From positions 1 through 22,879 of the forward strand of contig CAZXTL010000031.1 in NCBI GenBank assembly GCA_964643725.1: DNA of 22,879 nt, in the 5' to 3' direction. Origin of the DNA: DYQY01 sp964643725 (GTDB taxonomy: Bacteria > Margulisbacteria > Riflemargulisbacteria > GWF2-35-9 > DYQY01). A program made the translations under genes and the position numbers. Shown here in pieces: positions 16,041 to 22,879 of the stretch. Numbering within the stretch: position 1 is the stretch's first letter; each line of letters starts with the position of its first letter. Below the pieces are notes generated by a model, which was given only the letters and a program-made list of their open reading frames with translations, was not told where the DNA came from and ran no database searches.

Positions 16041-17117
16041 ATGCTTCATCTTCAGAGATATATTTATATAAACATTATTGCTTTACTCGTAATTGTTCTA
16101 TCTTTTTTTATTATTAAACCACTTATTACTTTAATTCTTACAGCAATTATTTTAGCTTATTTATTCTATCCAATTTTTGAAAAAATCAAATTATTTTTAC
16201 TAAAGTTGTGGGGGGAAAAATATAATGAAATTTGTAACACAATTTCAGCTTTAGCAGTAATTATTGTAGTTATTTTTACATTTTTAATACCTTTAGGCTG
16301 TTTAATATTATTTCTTTTTCTTAATACTAAAATAATAGTATCAATTTTAAGTACTATTGTTCCTCTTACAACTAACTTATTTGAAATATTAAGACCTTAT
16401 TTTCAAACAGCTTTTATTCAGAATATAGAGACTAATCTTAATTTGTCTCAAATATTCTCGACTATAGCATTTCAAATATTTAAAATATCACAAGATTTGT
16501 TCTCTGCTATTCCTTCCATGCTTTTTGGGTCATTTATAATACTTTTTCTAATGTATTATTTGCTAAAAAATTCATATAAGATTATTAATTTTATTAATGA
16601 ATGGATTCCTGTACAGGAAGAGCTTCGAATTCAAGCTACTCAAAGATTTAATCAATTAAGTAGAGGACTAATAGGCAGTCAAGTAGTGATTGCTATTTGT
16701 CAGGCACTACTTATGGGCATTGCTTGCTTGATTTTAGGATTAAATCATATTTTCTTAGTAATCGCTGCTACTTTCATTTTTTCATTTATTCCTTTTGTTG
16801 GTGCTTTTTTTATTTGGTTTACTATTTCAATATATTTATTAATTGGATATTTGAATGGCTTAGAACCACTATGGCACCCAATTTTTTTGATTATTTATGG
16901 TGCATTATTAGTTAGTACCATAGATAATTTTATTCGACCTCATATGCTTTCGGGATCAGCTAAGATTAATCCAGCCATTGTTCTTATTGGGTTTATTGGT
17001 GGATTTATTGTTTTTGGTCTTCCTGGTGTTTTGCTAGGTCCAATAATTCTGACTCTTCTTGGAGTTGCTATTGGTGTTTTTCATGTGACTTTAAGTAAGT
17101 TGAATAAGAAAGGATAA
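16041..17117 (+). CDS. AI-2E family (PerM/YdiK-like) membrane transporter
   Basis: A 358-residue polytopic inner membrane protein of the AI-2E exporter family (COG0628). Members have been linked to quorum signal export, Na+/H+ antiport and other roles, so the substrate here is unknown. The hallmarks are two N-terminal helices (about 8-25 and 27-45, ending 'AYLFYPIFEKI'), a helix at about 65-95, an amphipathic region and the conserved C-terminal half. That half includes 'RGLIGSQVVIAICQALLMG', 'FSFIPFVGAFFIW', 'DNFIRPHMLSG' and 'GFIVFGLPGVLLGPIILTL'. The length is normal. It lies 40 nt after the macB-like gene and 4 nt before the P-type ATPase. Confidence 0.88.
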   Translation: MLHLQRYIYINIIALLVIVLSFFIIKPLITLILTAIILAYLFYPIFEKIKLFLLKLWGEKYNEICNTISALAVIIVVIFTFLIPLGCLILFLFLNTKIIVSILSTIVPLTTNLFEILRPYFQTAFIQNIETNLNLSQIFSTIAFQIFKISQDLFSAIPSMLFGSFIILFLMYYLLKNSYKIINFINEWIPVQEELRIQATQRFNQLSRGLIGSQVVIAICQALLMGIACLILGLNHIFLVIAATFIFSFIPFVGAFFIWFTISIYLLIGYLNGLEPLWHPIFLIIYGALLVSTIDNFIRPHMLSGSAKINPAIVLIGFIGGFIVFGLPGVLLGPIILTLLGVAIGVFHVTLSKLNKKG

Positions 17118-17121
17118 TTAT

Positions 17122-19737
17122 ATGTATAATAAAACTATAGAAGAAGTATATAAAGCAGTTGATTCTAATCAAAAGGGGCTTAGCGAAGAACAAGTTAAGC
17201 TAAGGCAATCCCAGGATGGATTGAATGAACTAAAAGCTGGAAAACAGGAACATATACTTGCTGTATTTTTATCTCAATTCACAGACTTTCTTGTAATTAT
17301 TCTACTTGTTGCAGGATTTATTTCATTACTTCTTAAGGACATTGAAAGCGCGATTGTAATTATTGCAGTAACTGTTCTTAATGCTATCCTTGGTACTACT
17401 CAACATATCAAAGCAGGCAAGGCATTAGAAGGTCTTAAATCGTTATCTGCTCCTATAGCAAAGGTTTTAAGAAACGGACAAAAAACAGAAATACCATCTA
17501 AAGAAGTGGTTGTTGGAGATATTATGTTTTTAGAAGCGGGAGATTATATCTGTGCTGATGGACGTATTATCGAAAATTATAGCCTTCAAGTAAATGAAAG
17601 TTCCTTAACAGGGGAATCTATAAGTGTAACTAAAGTAATGGATCAGATTCTTAATGACAATGTTACTGTTGGTGATAGAAAAAATATGGTTTTCACCAGT
17701 GGTCTAGTGACTTATGGAAGAGGAACTGTAATTGTTACTCAAATAGGTATGCAAACAGAAATAGGTAAAATAGCATCACTTCTAGAATCAGCTCAAGTTA
17801 AAAAGACTCCACTACAGGTAAATCTTGATGTATTTGGGAAAAAATTAGCTGTAGTTATTCTTTTCCTTTGTGCTCTTATTTTTGCAATCAACTTGATGAG
17901 AGGCTATCCGCTAGGAGAGTCATTTCTGTTTGCAGTAGCTCTGGCTGTTGCTGCTATTCCTGAGGCGTTAAGCTCTATAGTTACAATCGTTTTAGCTATT
18001 GGTACTCAAAAAATGGCTAAGGAGCATGCAATTATTCGTAAATTACATGCAGTTGAGAGTCTTGGTGGTGTTTCAGTAATTTGTTCAGATAAAACAGGGA
18101 CTTTAACTCAAAATAAAATGGTAGTTAAAAGTATATCTATTGGTATTGATGTTTTAGAAGCTGACAAACTTGATATAAAAAATATATATCATAAGCAATT
18201 TCTAGAATGCATTACCTTGTGTAACGACGCAGTAAATAGTAATGATAAAGAAATAGGAGATCCTACTGAGATTGCACTTATTAATATGTCTAAAACTTAT
18301 GGAATTAATGAACAAGAATTAAGAAAAAGTATCCCGCGTATTTCTGAATTGCCTTTTGATTCTGAGCGAAAACTAATGAGTACATTACATAAGCATACAA
18401 ATGGAATAACTTTAATAACGAAGGGTGCTATTGATGTAATTCTAAGTAAGGCTACTAAAATTTCTCAAAATAGTAGTATTCGTTCTATAACGGAAGAAGA
18501 TAAAAAAAATATCCTAAATATAAATCAGAATTATTCTCAGTCAGGACTGCGGGTTCTGGGATTGGCTAGTAAAATTATAAATAGTTCTAATGCATTAACC
18601 TTTAGCGAAGAAAATGAACTAGTTTTTATTGGGCTAATTGCAATGGAGGATCCTCCTCGGTTAGAGTCAAAACAAGCGGTATATGAATGTAGAGTTGCAG
18701 GCATTAAACCTGTAATGATAACAGGAGATCATAAAATTACTGCAATTGCAATTGCTCGTCAAATAGGTATACTAAAAGATGACAGCGAGGCAGTAGAAGG
18801 TGTTGACCTTGACCTTGTAAGTGATGATGATTTGAAAATATTAGTAACTAAGCTTTCAGTTTATGCACGAGTTTCTCCTGCTCATAAAATTAGAATTGTA
18901 AAAGCATGGCAACAACTTGGCTTTCTTGTAGCAATGACTGGTGATGGGGTGAATGATGCGCCTGCTCTTAAACAAGCTGACATAGGAATTGCGATGGGAA
19001 AAGTAGGTACTGAAGTAGCGAAGGAATCATCAGATATGATTTTAACTGATGATAATTTTGCTACAATTGTAAAAGCAATATCAAATGGAAGAAGCATCTA
19101 TACTAACATTAAACATTCAATATTCTTCTTATTGTCAGGGAATATGGCAGGGATATTAGCAGTTGTTTATACTTCTATTCTAGCGCTTCCACTTCCTTTT
19201 ACAGCAGTGCATTTGTTGTTTATAAATTTACTTACAGATTCTATGCCAGCTATAGCATTAGGGTTAGAGGCTCCAAATAAAGCAGCAATGGAAGAAGCTC
19301 CAAGAGATGTCAAAGAATCTATTCTTACAAAAAGATTTATTTTTGAGACATTTTTACAGGGTGCAATTATTGCTGCAGCAACGCTATATTCTTTTTATCA
19401 TGGATTAGCAGTTTCTGTTAGCTTAGGCTGCACAATGGCTTTCTCAACACTTACGCTTAGTAGATTAATTCATGGTTTTAATTGTCGTTCAAATTTCCCT
19501 TTATACAAAATTGGTTTTTTTACTAATAAATACCAATGGTTAGCAATGATAATTGGTACTTCTTGTTTACTTTTAGTTTTATTATATCCGCCATTACAAC
19601 AAGTATTTAAGGTCAGCCAAGATATTCCTAATCATTTAATTGAAGTTTTAGTTGCATCTTTAATGCCTCTTATTATAATTCAAGGCTATAAAACAATTTA
19701 TGATTATAAGCCTTTTAATATTAAGTTTTCGATTTGA
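17122..19737 (+). CDS. P-type (IIA) Ca2+-transporting ATPase
   Basis: An 871-residue ATP-driven cation pump, most like bacterial Ca2+-ATPases that export Ca2+. Seen: the actuator motif 'TGES' (163-166), M4 'IPEAL' (E281), the phosphorylation site 'CSDKTGTLT' (Asp323), nucleotide-binding 'TKGA' (433-436), 'TGDH' (534-537) and 'TGDGVNDAP' (606-614). Next come the M5 segment 'FFLLSGNMAGILAV', the M6 segment 'NLLTDSMPAIALG' and four C-terminal helices. Compared with SERCA, the site II residues (Glu in M4; Asn, Thr and Asp in M5-M6) are present. The site I glutamate in M5 is Gly, so one Ca2+ per cycle is likely, as in Listeria LMCA1. Starts after a GAAAGGA ribosome binding site, 4 nt downstream of the AI-2E gene. 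The assignment to Ca2+ rather than Mn2+ is inferred. Confidence 0.9.
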   Translation: MYNKTIEEVYKAVDSNQKGLSEEQVKLRQSQDGLNELKAGKQEHILAVFLSQFTDFLVIILLVAGFISLLLKDIESAIVIIAVTVLNAILGTTQHIKAGKALEGLKSLSAPIAKVLRNGQKTEIPSKEVVVGDIMFLEAGDYICADGRIIENYSLQVNESSLTGESISVTKVMDQILNDNVTVGDRKNMVFTSGLVTYGRGTVIVTQIGMQTEIGKIASLLESAQVKKTPLQVNLDVFGKKLAVVILFLCALIFAINLMRGYPLGESFLFAVALAVAAIPEALSSIVTIVLAIGTQKMAKEHAIIRKLHAVESLGGVSVICSDKTGTLTQNKMVVKSISIGIDVLEADKLDIKNIYHKQFLECITLCNDAVNSNDKEIGDPTEIALINMSKTYGINEQELRKSIPRISELPFDSERKLMSTLHKHTNGITLITKGAIDVILSKATKISQNSSIRSITEEDKKNILNINQNYSQSGLRVLGLASKIINSSNALTFSEENELVFIGLIAMEDPPRLESKQAVYECRVAGIKPVMITGDHKITAIAIARQIGILKDDSEAVEGVDLDLVSDDDLKILVTKLSVYARVSPAHKIRIVKAWQQLGFLVAMTGDGVNDAPALKQADIGIAMGKVGTEVAKESSDMILTDDNFATIVKAISNGRSIYTNIKHSIFFLLSGNMAGILAVVYTSILALPLPFTAVHLLFINLLTDSMPAIALGLEAPNKAAMEEAPRDVKESILTKRFIFETFLQGAIIAAATLYSFYHGLAVSVSLGCTMAFSTLTLSRLIHGFNCRSNFPLYKIGFFTNKYQWLAMIIGTSCLLLVLLYPPLQQVFKVSQDIPNHLIEVLVASLMPLIIIQGYKTIYDYKPFNIKFSI

Positions 19738-19771
19738 GATTAATGATTTTGTGAAATATTAAATTTATTAT

Positions 19772-19800
19772 CTGGAGTAACTTACGTTACTCCAGTTTAT
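19772..19800. terminator. Hairpin terminator between convergent genes
   Basis: CTGGAGTAAC (19772-19781) pairs perfectly with GTTACTCCAG (19786-19795) across a TTAC loop, a 10-bp stem, followed by TTTATT on the plus strand. It lies 35 nt after the ATPase stop and 25 nt after the PII stop of the opposite strand, so it probably ends both transcripts. The T-tract is weak on the minus strand. Confidence 0.8.
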
Positions 19801-19819
19801 TAAAAATACAAAGAGAAGT

Positions 19820-20161
19820 TTATCCGATAGCCTTGCTACCTTTTTCTCCTGTTCTAATACGAATTGTTTCCTCTAAATCAAATACGAAGATCTTACCATC
19901 TCCAACCTCGCCAGTTTTAGCTCCGGCCTGAATTGCTTTAAGCGTAGGTTCAACAAAGGAATCATTTACAGCGATTTCTAGCTTAATTTTCCTTAGCAGG
20001 TTACCACTTTCTTTATTTCCTCTGTAAAGCTCAGTAGTGCCCATTTGACGCCCGTGTCCTAAGACTTCGCTGACGGTCATAAGGAATACGTCTGCATCAT
20101 ACAAAGCCTGTTTAACTTCTTCCAATCGATGTGGCTGAATAACTGCGATAATGTATTTCAT
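19820..20161 (-). CDS. glnK: PII nitrogen regulatory protein (GlnB/GlnK family) without Tyr51
   Basis: A 113-residue trimeric PII signal protein that senses 2-oxoglutarate and ATP/ADP; those encoded beside amt usually gate the ammonium channel. Family motifs are 'VSEVLGHGRQMGTTELYRG' (30-48, with Gln39 of the 2-oxoglutarate site), Lys58, 'TGEVGDGKIFV' and 'IRIRTGEKG'. Aligned without gaps to E. coli GlnB, position 51 is Glu and not the uridylylated Tyr. Position 49 is Asn and not the Ser phosphorylated in cyanobacteria. Arg47 and Tyr46 of the T-loop are kept, and Arg47 is the residue that plugs Amt in known complexes. An AAAGGAG site precedes the ATG, and amt ends 14 nt upstream. The name glnK rests on the link to amt. 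Confidence 0.93.
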   Translation of the reverse strand: MKYIIAVIQPHRLEEVKQALYDADVFLMTVSEVLGHGRQMGTTELYRGNKESGNLLRKIKLEIAVNDSFVEPTLKAIQAGAKTGEVGDGKIFVFDLEETIRIRTGEKGSKAIG

Positions 20162-20175
20162 AATAGGCTCCTTTC

Positions 20176-21453
20176 TTATTCTAATAATGTGTAAGCACGT
20201 TCATTGTGCTGACTAACATCAAGACCAATTGCTTCATCTTTTTCACTTACACGCATACCAATTGTCAGGTCGATTACTTTGTAAATAATTACTGTTAGCA
20301 CTAGAGAGTAAAGTAAAGTAACACCAACTGCTATTAACTGAATACGTAGCTGATCTGGGTTACCGTAAAAGAATCCTTTATATGCGCTCTGAATTACTGG
20401 TGTAGCAAATAATCCTGTTGCAATAGCTCCCCAAATACCACCGATACCATGAACTCCAAAAGCGTCCAATGCATCGTCATATTTAAAGAAATTCTTAACA
20501 ACCATTACAAAGAAGTAACAAAAGACACTAACTAAGGAACCAATAATAAGTGCGCCAGTTACGTCAACGAAGCCAGCAGCTGGAGTGATTGCAACAAGAC
20601 CAGCAACAGCACCAGTAGCAATACCTAGCATTGTAGGCTTGCGGTGGAATAACCAATCAAGCGCACCCCAAGCTAAAGCAGCCATGGAAGCAGCAATATG
20701 AGTAACAACGAAAGCACTAGCAGCAAGTCCATCAGCAGCTAAACCGCTTCCTGCATTAAATCCAAACCAACCAAACCATAATAGAGCAGCACCCATCATT
20801 GTGAATACTAAATTATGTGGTGGGGTAGACTTTAAGTACTTACGGCGACCTATCATAATAGCAACAACAAGTGAGGCAATGCCAGCAGTAACGTGAACAA
20901 CAGTTCCACCAGCAAAATCCAAAGCACCCATTTTAAATAACCAGCCATCAGCTGACCAAACCATGTGAGCTACTGGTGAATATACTAGTAGTGACCATGC
21001 GATAGTAAATAGTATAAATGCTGAGAACTTCATTCTTTCAGCAAAAGCACCAATTATAAGCGCAGGTGTAATAACTGCAAACATACACTGAAAAATCATA
21101 AACACTAAATGAGGTATTCTGGCTGTAGCCTGTGAAATGTAGTAAGGACTTGGGTCCATTCCAACACCTTTCAGAAATGCCCAATCAAGACCACCAATAA
21201 ATCCAGCTAAAGCACCGTGTCCTGGTCCAAAGGCCAAACTATATCCAACAGTAACCCATATAATACTTACAAGAGCAAGTGTCACCATAGACTGCATTAA
21301 TATGCTAAGAATATTACGGCGTTTAACTAAACCACCATAAAATAGTCCAAGTCCTGGAGCAGTCATCAACAGAACTAGAGCAGAACACATTAACATCCAA
21401 GCTGTATTTCCAAAATCAACATAAGGAGCAACAGTAACAACAACAGGTTCCAT
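20176..21453 (-). CDS. amt: Ammonium transporter Amt
   Basis: A 425-residue trimeric ammonium channel of the inner membrane with eleven predicted helices. Recognised from 'APGLGLFYGGLVKRRNILS' near the N-terminus, 'AHMVWSADGWLFKMGALDF' with 'AGGTVVHVTAGIASLV' (the first pore His lies in that stretch), 'LLWFGWFGFNAGSGLAA', and 'DAFGVHGIGGIWGAIATG' with the second pore His. ATG 21453 was chosen because AAGGAAGG stands 9 nt upstream; a GTG at 21462 would add three residues and abut that site. The last residues ('LDVSQHNERAYTLLE') match the usual Amt tail. It forms an operon with the PII gene. The 5' leader looks long (about 120 nt if the -10 at 21581-21586 is used). Confidence 0.95.
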   Translation of the reverse strand: MEPVVVTVAPYVDFGNTAWMLMCSALVLLMTAPGLGLFYGGLVKRRNILSILMQSMVTLALVSIIWVTVGYSLAFGPGHGALAGFIGGLDWAFLKGVGMDPSPYYISQATARIPHLVFMIFQCMFAVITPALIIGAFAERMKFSAFILFTIAWSLLVYSPVAHMVWSADGWLFKMGALDFAGGTVVHVTAGIASLVVAIMIGRRKYLKSTPPHNLVFTMMGAALLWFGWFGFNAGSGLAADGLAASAFVVTHIAASMAALAWGALDWLFHRKPTMLGIATGAVAGLVAITPAAGFVDVTGALIIGSLVSVFCYFFVMVVKNFFKYDDALDAFGVHGIGGIWGAIATGLFATPVIQSAYKGFFYGNPDQLRIQLIAVGVTLLYSLVLTVIIYKVIDLTIGMRVSEKDEAIGLDVSQHNERAYTLLE

Positions 21454-21462
21454 AAAAATCAC

Positions 21463-21866
21463 CTTCCTTTTTTAAAAATATTTGCACATTTAACAATCTA
21501 TTCCTGAAATGCTTTTTGTTTTAATAATCACCATCCCTTAATTTAACAATTAATAACTACGGTAACTTTGTATATTATTTATTATATCAAGCTAAATATT
21601 AATATTTTCTGTTAACTCGTAATATATTAATTGTTATTTTATTAAAATATTTTACATTGTCAACTAAATATTTTATATATTTATATTTTTACTAATAATT
21701 AACTAGATAAATATTGATATATTTAAAGTTATCGAACGGATATTACAAATATTGCAGAAGGAATTGATTTTTTGCTAGATAAAAGTATTTCTGTAGATAT
21801 TTTGCGAACAATTATTATAGTTATTTTAGTTTTGAAAGATGATTATTGGCTAAAGAATTGACTTGT
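21463..21866. other. 404-nt intergenic region: amt leader and promoter, possible gene remnant
   Basis: No convincing gene. On the minus strand TGATATAAT (21581-21589), an extended -10, would give amt a leader of about 120 nt. In that leader ATTTAACAAT occurs twice (21488-21497, 21541-21550), each near a copy of AATCACC followed by a pyrimidine run, so the ribosome-binding region looks partly duplicated. A 14-codon open frame, 21534 down to 21490 (MVIIKTKSISGIDC), lies in the leader. On the plus strand about 44 codons without ATG are open and end at 21861, and may be a decayed gene end. I saw no sigma54 (TGGC-N-TTGC) or NtcA-type (GTA-N8-TAC) site. Confidence 0.4.
21581..21589 (-). promoter_or_regulatory. 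Extended -10 element of the amt-PII operon
   Basis: On the minus strand TGATATAAT matches TGn-TATAAT perfectly. The predicted start is near 21574. No clear -35 box is seen at 17 bp, as is common for extended -10 promoters. Confidence 0.45.
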
Positions 21867-22487
21867 TTAAGCTATTTTTGTTAAAACAAAAATCCCACCA
21901 ATAACTAGAATGGTGAATACTATAGATAATATATCAAAGTATTTATCTATAAAGGTTTTTACTTTTGCACCAAAGATATAGATGGTTATGCCAACAGCAA
22001 AAAAACGTCCTGCACGACCAAGAATTGATGCTAGTAAGAGAGTTAGTAAAGGGGTGGAGCAAGCTCCAGCTGTAATTGTGAAGACCTTGTAAGGGATAGG
22101 AGTGAAAGCAGCAATAACAATTGCAATGAAGCTATTATCATTAAATAATACTTTTAAAGATTCAAACATTGCTTCTGCATGATAGAAATGGATGATTGCG
22201 ATTCCGACAGTCCCCATTAAGGCAAATCCAATAAAGTAACCGAAGAAAGCCCCTGATACGGAAAATATTGTATTTATTGCTGCATAATATAAAGATCGCT
22301 TAGGTTTACCAACGCTTAGAGCAATTTGTAAAATATCTGGAGGAATTGGAAAGAAAGAAGATTCTGCAAATGAAATAACTGCTAATGCTGGTGTTCCATA
22401 TTTTGTGTCAGCCCAATGTAAGACCCAATTGTATAACCTTTTAAGAGGATTACGGCTAGCTACTTTAATATTATCTGAGGTATTCAC
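21867..22487 (-). CDS. YqaA/DedA-like (SNARE-associated family) membrane protein
   Basis: A 206-residue inner membrane protein related to E. coli YqaA and the DedA superfamily, members of which are tied to membrane homeostasis and, for some, lipid flipping. Family segments are 'FAESSFFPIPPDILQIALS' (about 41-59, re-entrant loop), 'SGAFFGYFIGF', 'FTPIPYKVFTITAG' (second re-entrant loop) and 'SILGRAGRFFAVG'. The proline and arginine residues of both loops are intact. It ends with a hydrophobic helix. The start is GTG 22487 with no ribosome binding site, and an extended -10 lies directly upstream. The next ATG in frame is deep in the protein, so GTG is favoured. Confidence 0.88.
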   Translation of the reverse strand: MNTSDNIKVASRNPLKRLYNWVLHWADTKYGTPALAVISFAESSFFPIPPDILQIALSVGKPKRSLYYAAINTIFSVSGAFFGYFIGFALMGTVGIAIIHFYHAEAMFESLKVLFNDNSFIAIVIAAFTPIPYKVFTITAGACSTPLLTLLLASILGRAGRFFAVGITIYIFGAKVKTFIDKYFDILSIVFTILVIGGIFVLTKIA

Positions 22488-22497
22488 AACGTTGGTA

Positions 22498-22506
22498 ATA
22501 TTATCA
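22498..22506 (-). promoter_or_regulatory. Extended -10 element of the yqaA-like gene
   Basis: On the minus strand TGATAATAT (TGn-TAATAT) ends 10 nt before the GTG start. The short stretch between (TACCAACGTT) has no Shine-Dalgarno site. The predicted leader is about 3 nt. Confidence 0.4.
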
Positions 22507-22662
22507 TTTTACAGAAGAGTCTGTCTATTAACTATTAATTTATTAATTATTTAAACATCACAAATATTTACTAAAAATTCTTTTAGAAATGCCTAAAAGT
22601 AAGGTATAATTACCCGCGTAAGATTTGGCGTGAGAATCTATCTTCTTTGAAGATTATGCTTT

Positions 22663-22715
22663 GGCTCGGGTAGTTGTACATTTTTTAAGCGGGAATAGCT
22701 CCCCTGGGGCACACC
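22663..22715 (+). pseudogene. Truncated copy of the tRNA-Gly leader and 5' end
   Basis: Positions 22663-22701 match 22795-22833 at 35 of 39 bases. This covers the upstream leader and the first 13 nt of the tRNA (GCGGGAATAGCTC at 22689-22701). Beyond that, similarity fades over the D-arm (CTGGGGCACACCG against TTGGTAGAGCATCAG), no anticodon arm follows, and the partner of the D-stem is GCAC rather than GAGC. It cannot fold as a tRNA. Confidence 0.65.
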
Positions 22716-22820
22716 GTAAATTGATATAATAGTCTGGAGATAACTATCCAGGGACAAGGCGTAAGTAACCATGCTATATTTTGTAATTGTACATGGTTCG
22801 GGTAATTGTACTTTTTCTAA

Positions 22821-22879
22821 GCGGGAATAGCTCAGTTGGTAGAGCATCAGCTTCCCAAGCTGAGGGCCGTGAGTTCGAA
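22821..22879 (+). tRNA. tRNA-Gly (anticodon CCC), 3' end cut by the window edge
   Basis: The 5' acceptor strand is GCGGGAA (22821-22827). The D-stem is GCTC/GAGC around AGTTGGTA. The anticodon stem TCAGC (22847-22851)/GCTGA (22859-22863) closes the loop TTCCCAA, with anticodon CCC at 22854-22856, reading GGG. The variable loop is GGGCC, then T-stem GTGAG and the start of the TTCGAA loop. The 3' T-stem and acceptor strand lie outside the window. Confidence 0.93.

Larger units (their letters stand above)
22488..22820. other. 333-nt intergenic region before tRNA-Gly
   Basis: No protein gene is supported; a 69-codon minus-strand open frame here runs through the tRNA and its repeat and is discarded. 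The region holds the yqaA promoter, TATAAT at 22605-22610, the truncated tRNA-like copy (22663-22715), an extended -10 TGATATAAT at 22722-22730, and TGCTATATT at 22772-22780 with GGGACA (22751-22756) 18 bp before its hexamer. The last is the best candidate for the promoter of tRNA-Gly. GTAATTGTAC occurs at 22783-22792 and 22802-22811, with a variant at 22670-22679. Confidence 0.5.

Noticed and set aside
21454..21462. GTG start for amt
   Set aside because: It abuts the Shine-Dalgarno site; ATG 21453 has correct spacing.
21874..21893. 9-bp palindrome ATTTTTGTT/AACAAAAAT at the end of the yqaA-like gene
   Set aside because: Nearly all A-T, within the coding end, and no GC stem; too weak to call a terminator.
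22638..22847. Minus-strand open frame of 69 codons
   Set aside because: It runs antisense through the tRNA-Gly gene and its partial copy; the internal repeat in its translation simply reflects that duplication.
1..22879. CRISPR arrays, insertion sequences, phage or toxin-antitoxin genes
   Set aside because: No regularly spaced identical repeats, transposase or integrase, or matching gene pairs were found on either strand.

Overview
This is a low-GC bacterial chromosome segment (about one third G+C by eye), fully packed with ordinary genes and carrying no phage or plasmid functions. A TolC-type outer membrane protein and a MacA-type adaptor point to a two-membrane (Gram-negative) cell. An [FeFe]-hydrogenase with NuoE- and NuoF-like partners, a D-lactate dehydrogenase and a malic enzyme point to a fermentative, H2-cycling anaerobe. 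This gene mix fits lineages such as the non-photosynthetic relatives of Cyanobacteria (Melainabacteria, Margulisbacteria, Saganbacteria) or Elusimicrobia. I cannot decide between them from the sequence alone.

Layout. Positions 36-3060 (+) hold a tight run: ribosomal protein L25, pyrE, pyrF and a malic enzyme, with gaps of 3 nt or less or 1-nt overlaps. Positions 3091-8695 (+) are a hydrogenase operon with its own TTGACT-N17-TATTCT promoter: a NuoE/HydC subunit, a 1062-residue fusion of a HydB/NuoF-like subunit to a GltD/NfnB-like flavoprotein, and the catalytic HydA. A YihY-type membrane protein (8714-9688, +) follows; its 3' end runs into a GC-rich repeat and a short-word satellite. On the minus strand lie ldhA (9751-10788) and a small protein with RTX-like repeats (10829-11668). 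Divergent from these, on +, are tolC-, macA- and macB-like genes (11820-16000), an AI-2E-family membrane protein (16041-17117) and a P-type Ca2+-ATPase (17122-19737), closed by a clear hairpin terminator. On the minus strand are amt and a PII gene (20161-21453) and a YqaA/DedA-like membrane protein (21867-22487). The window ends inside a tRNA-Gly(CCC) gene, preceded 132 bp upstream by a partial copy of its 5' end.

How the genes work together. The malic enzyme makes pyruvate and NAD(P)H; LdhA and the hydrogenase are alternative electron sinks. The flavoprotein fused to the hydrogenase could add an NADP(H) site to an enzyme of the electron-bifurcating type, and this is the most interesting system here. 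Two further points stand out. First, five genes (yihY, ldhA, tolC, the AI-2E gene and yqaA) have a -10 box, extended in four of the five, ending only 6-10 nt before the start codon and no convincing Shine-Dalgarno site, which predicts leaderless mRNAs. Genes inside operons mostly have normal Shine-Dalgarno sites. Second, the PII protein lacks the tyrosine that is uridylylated in enteric bacteria.
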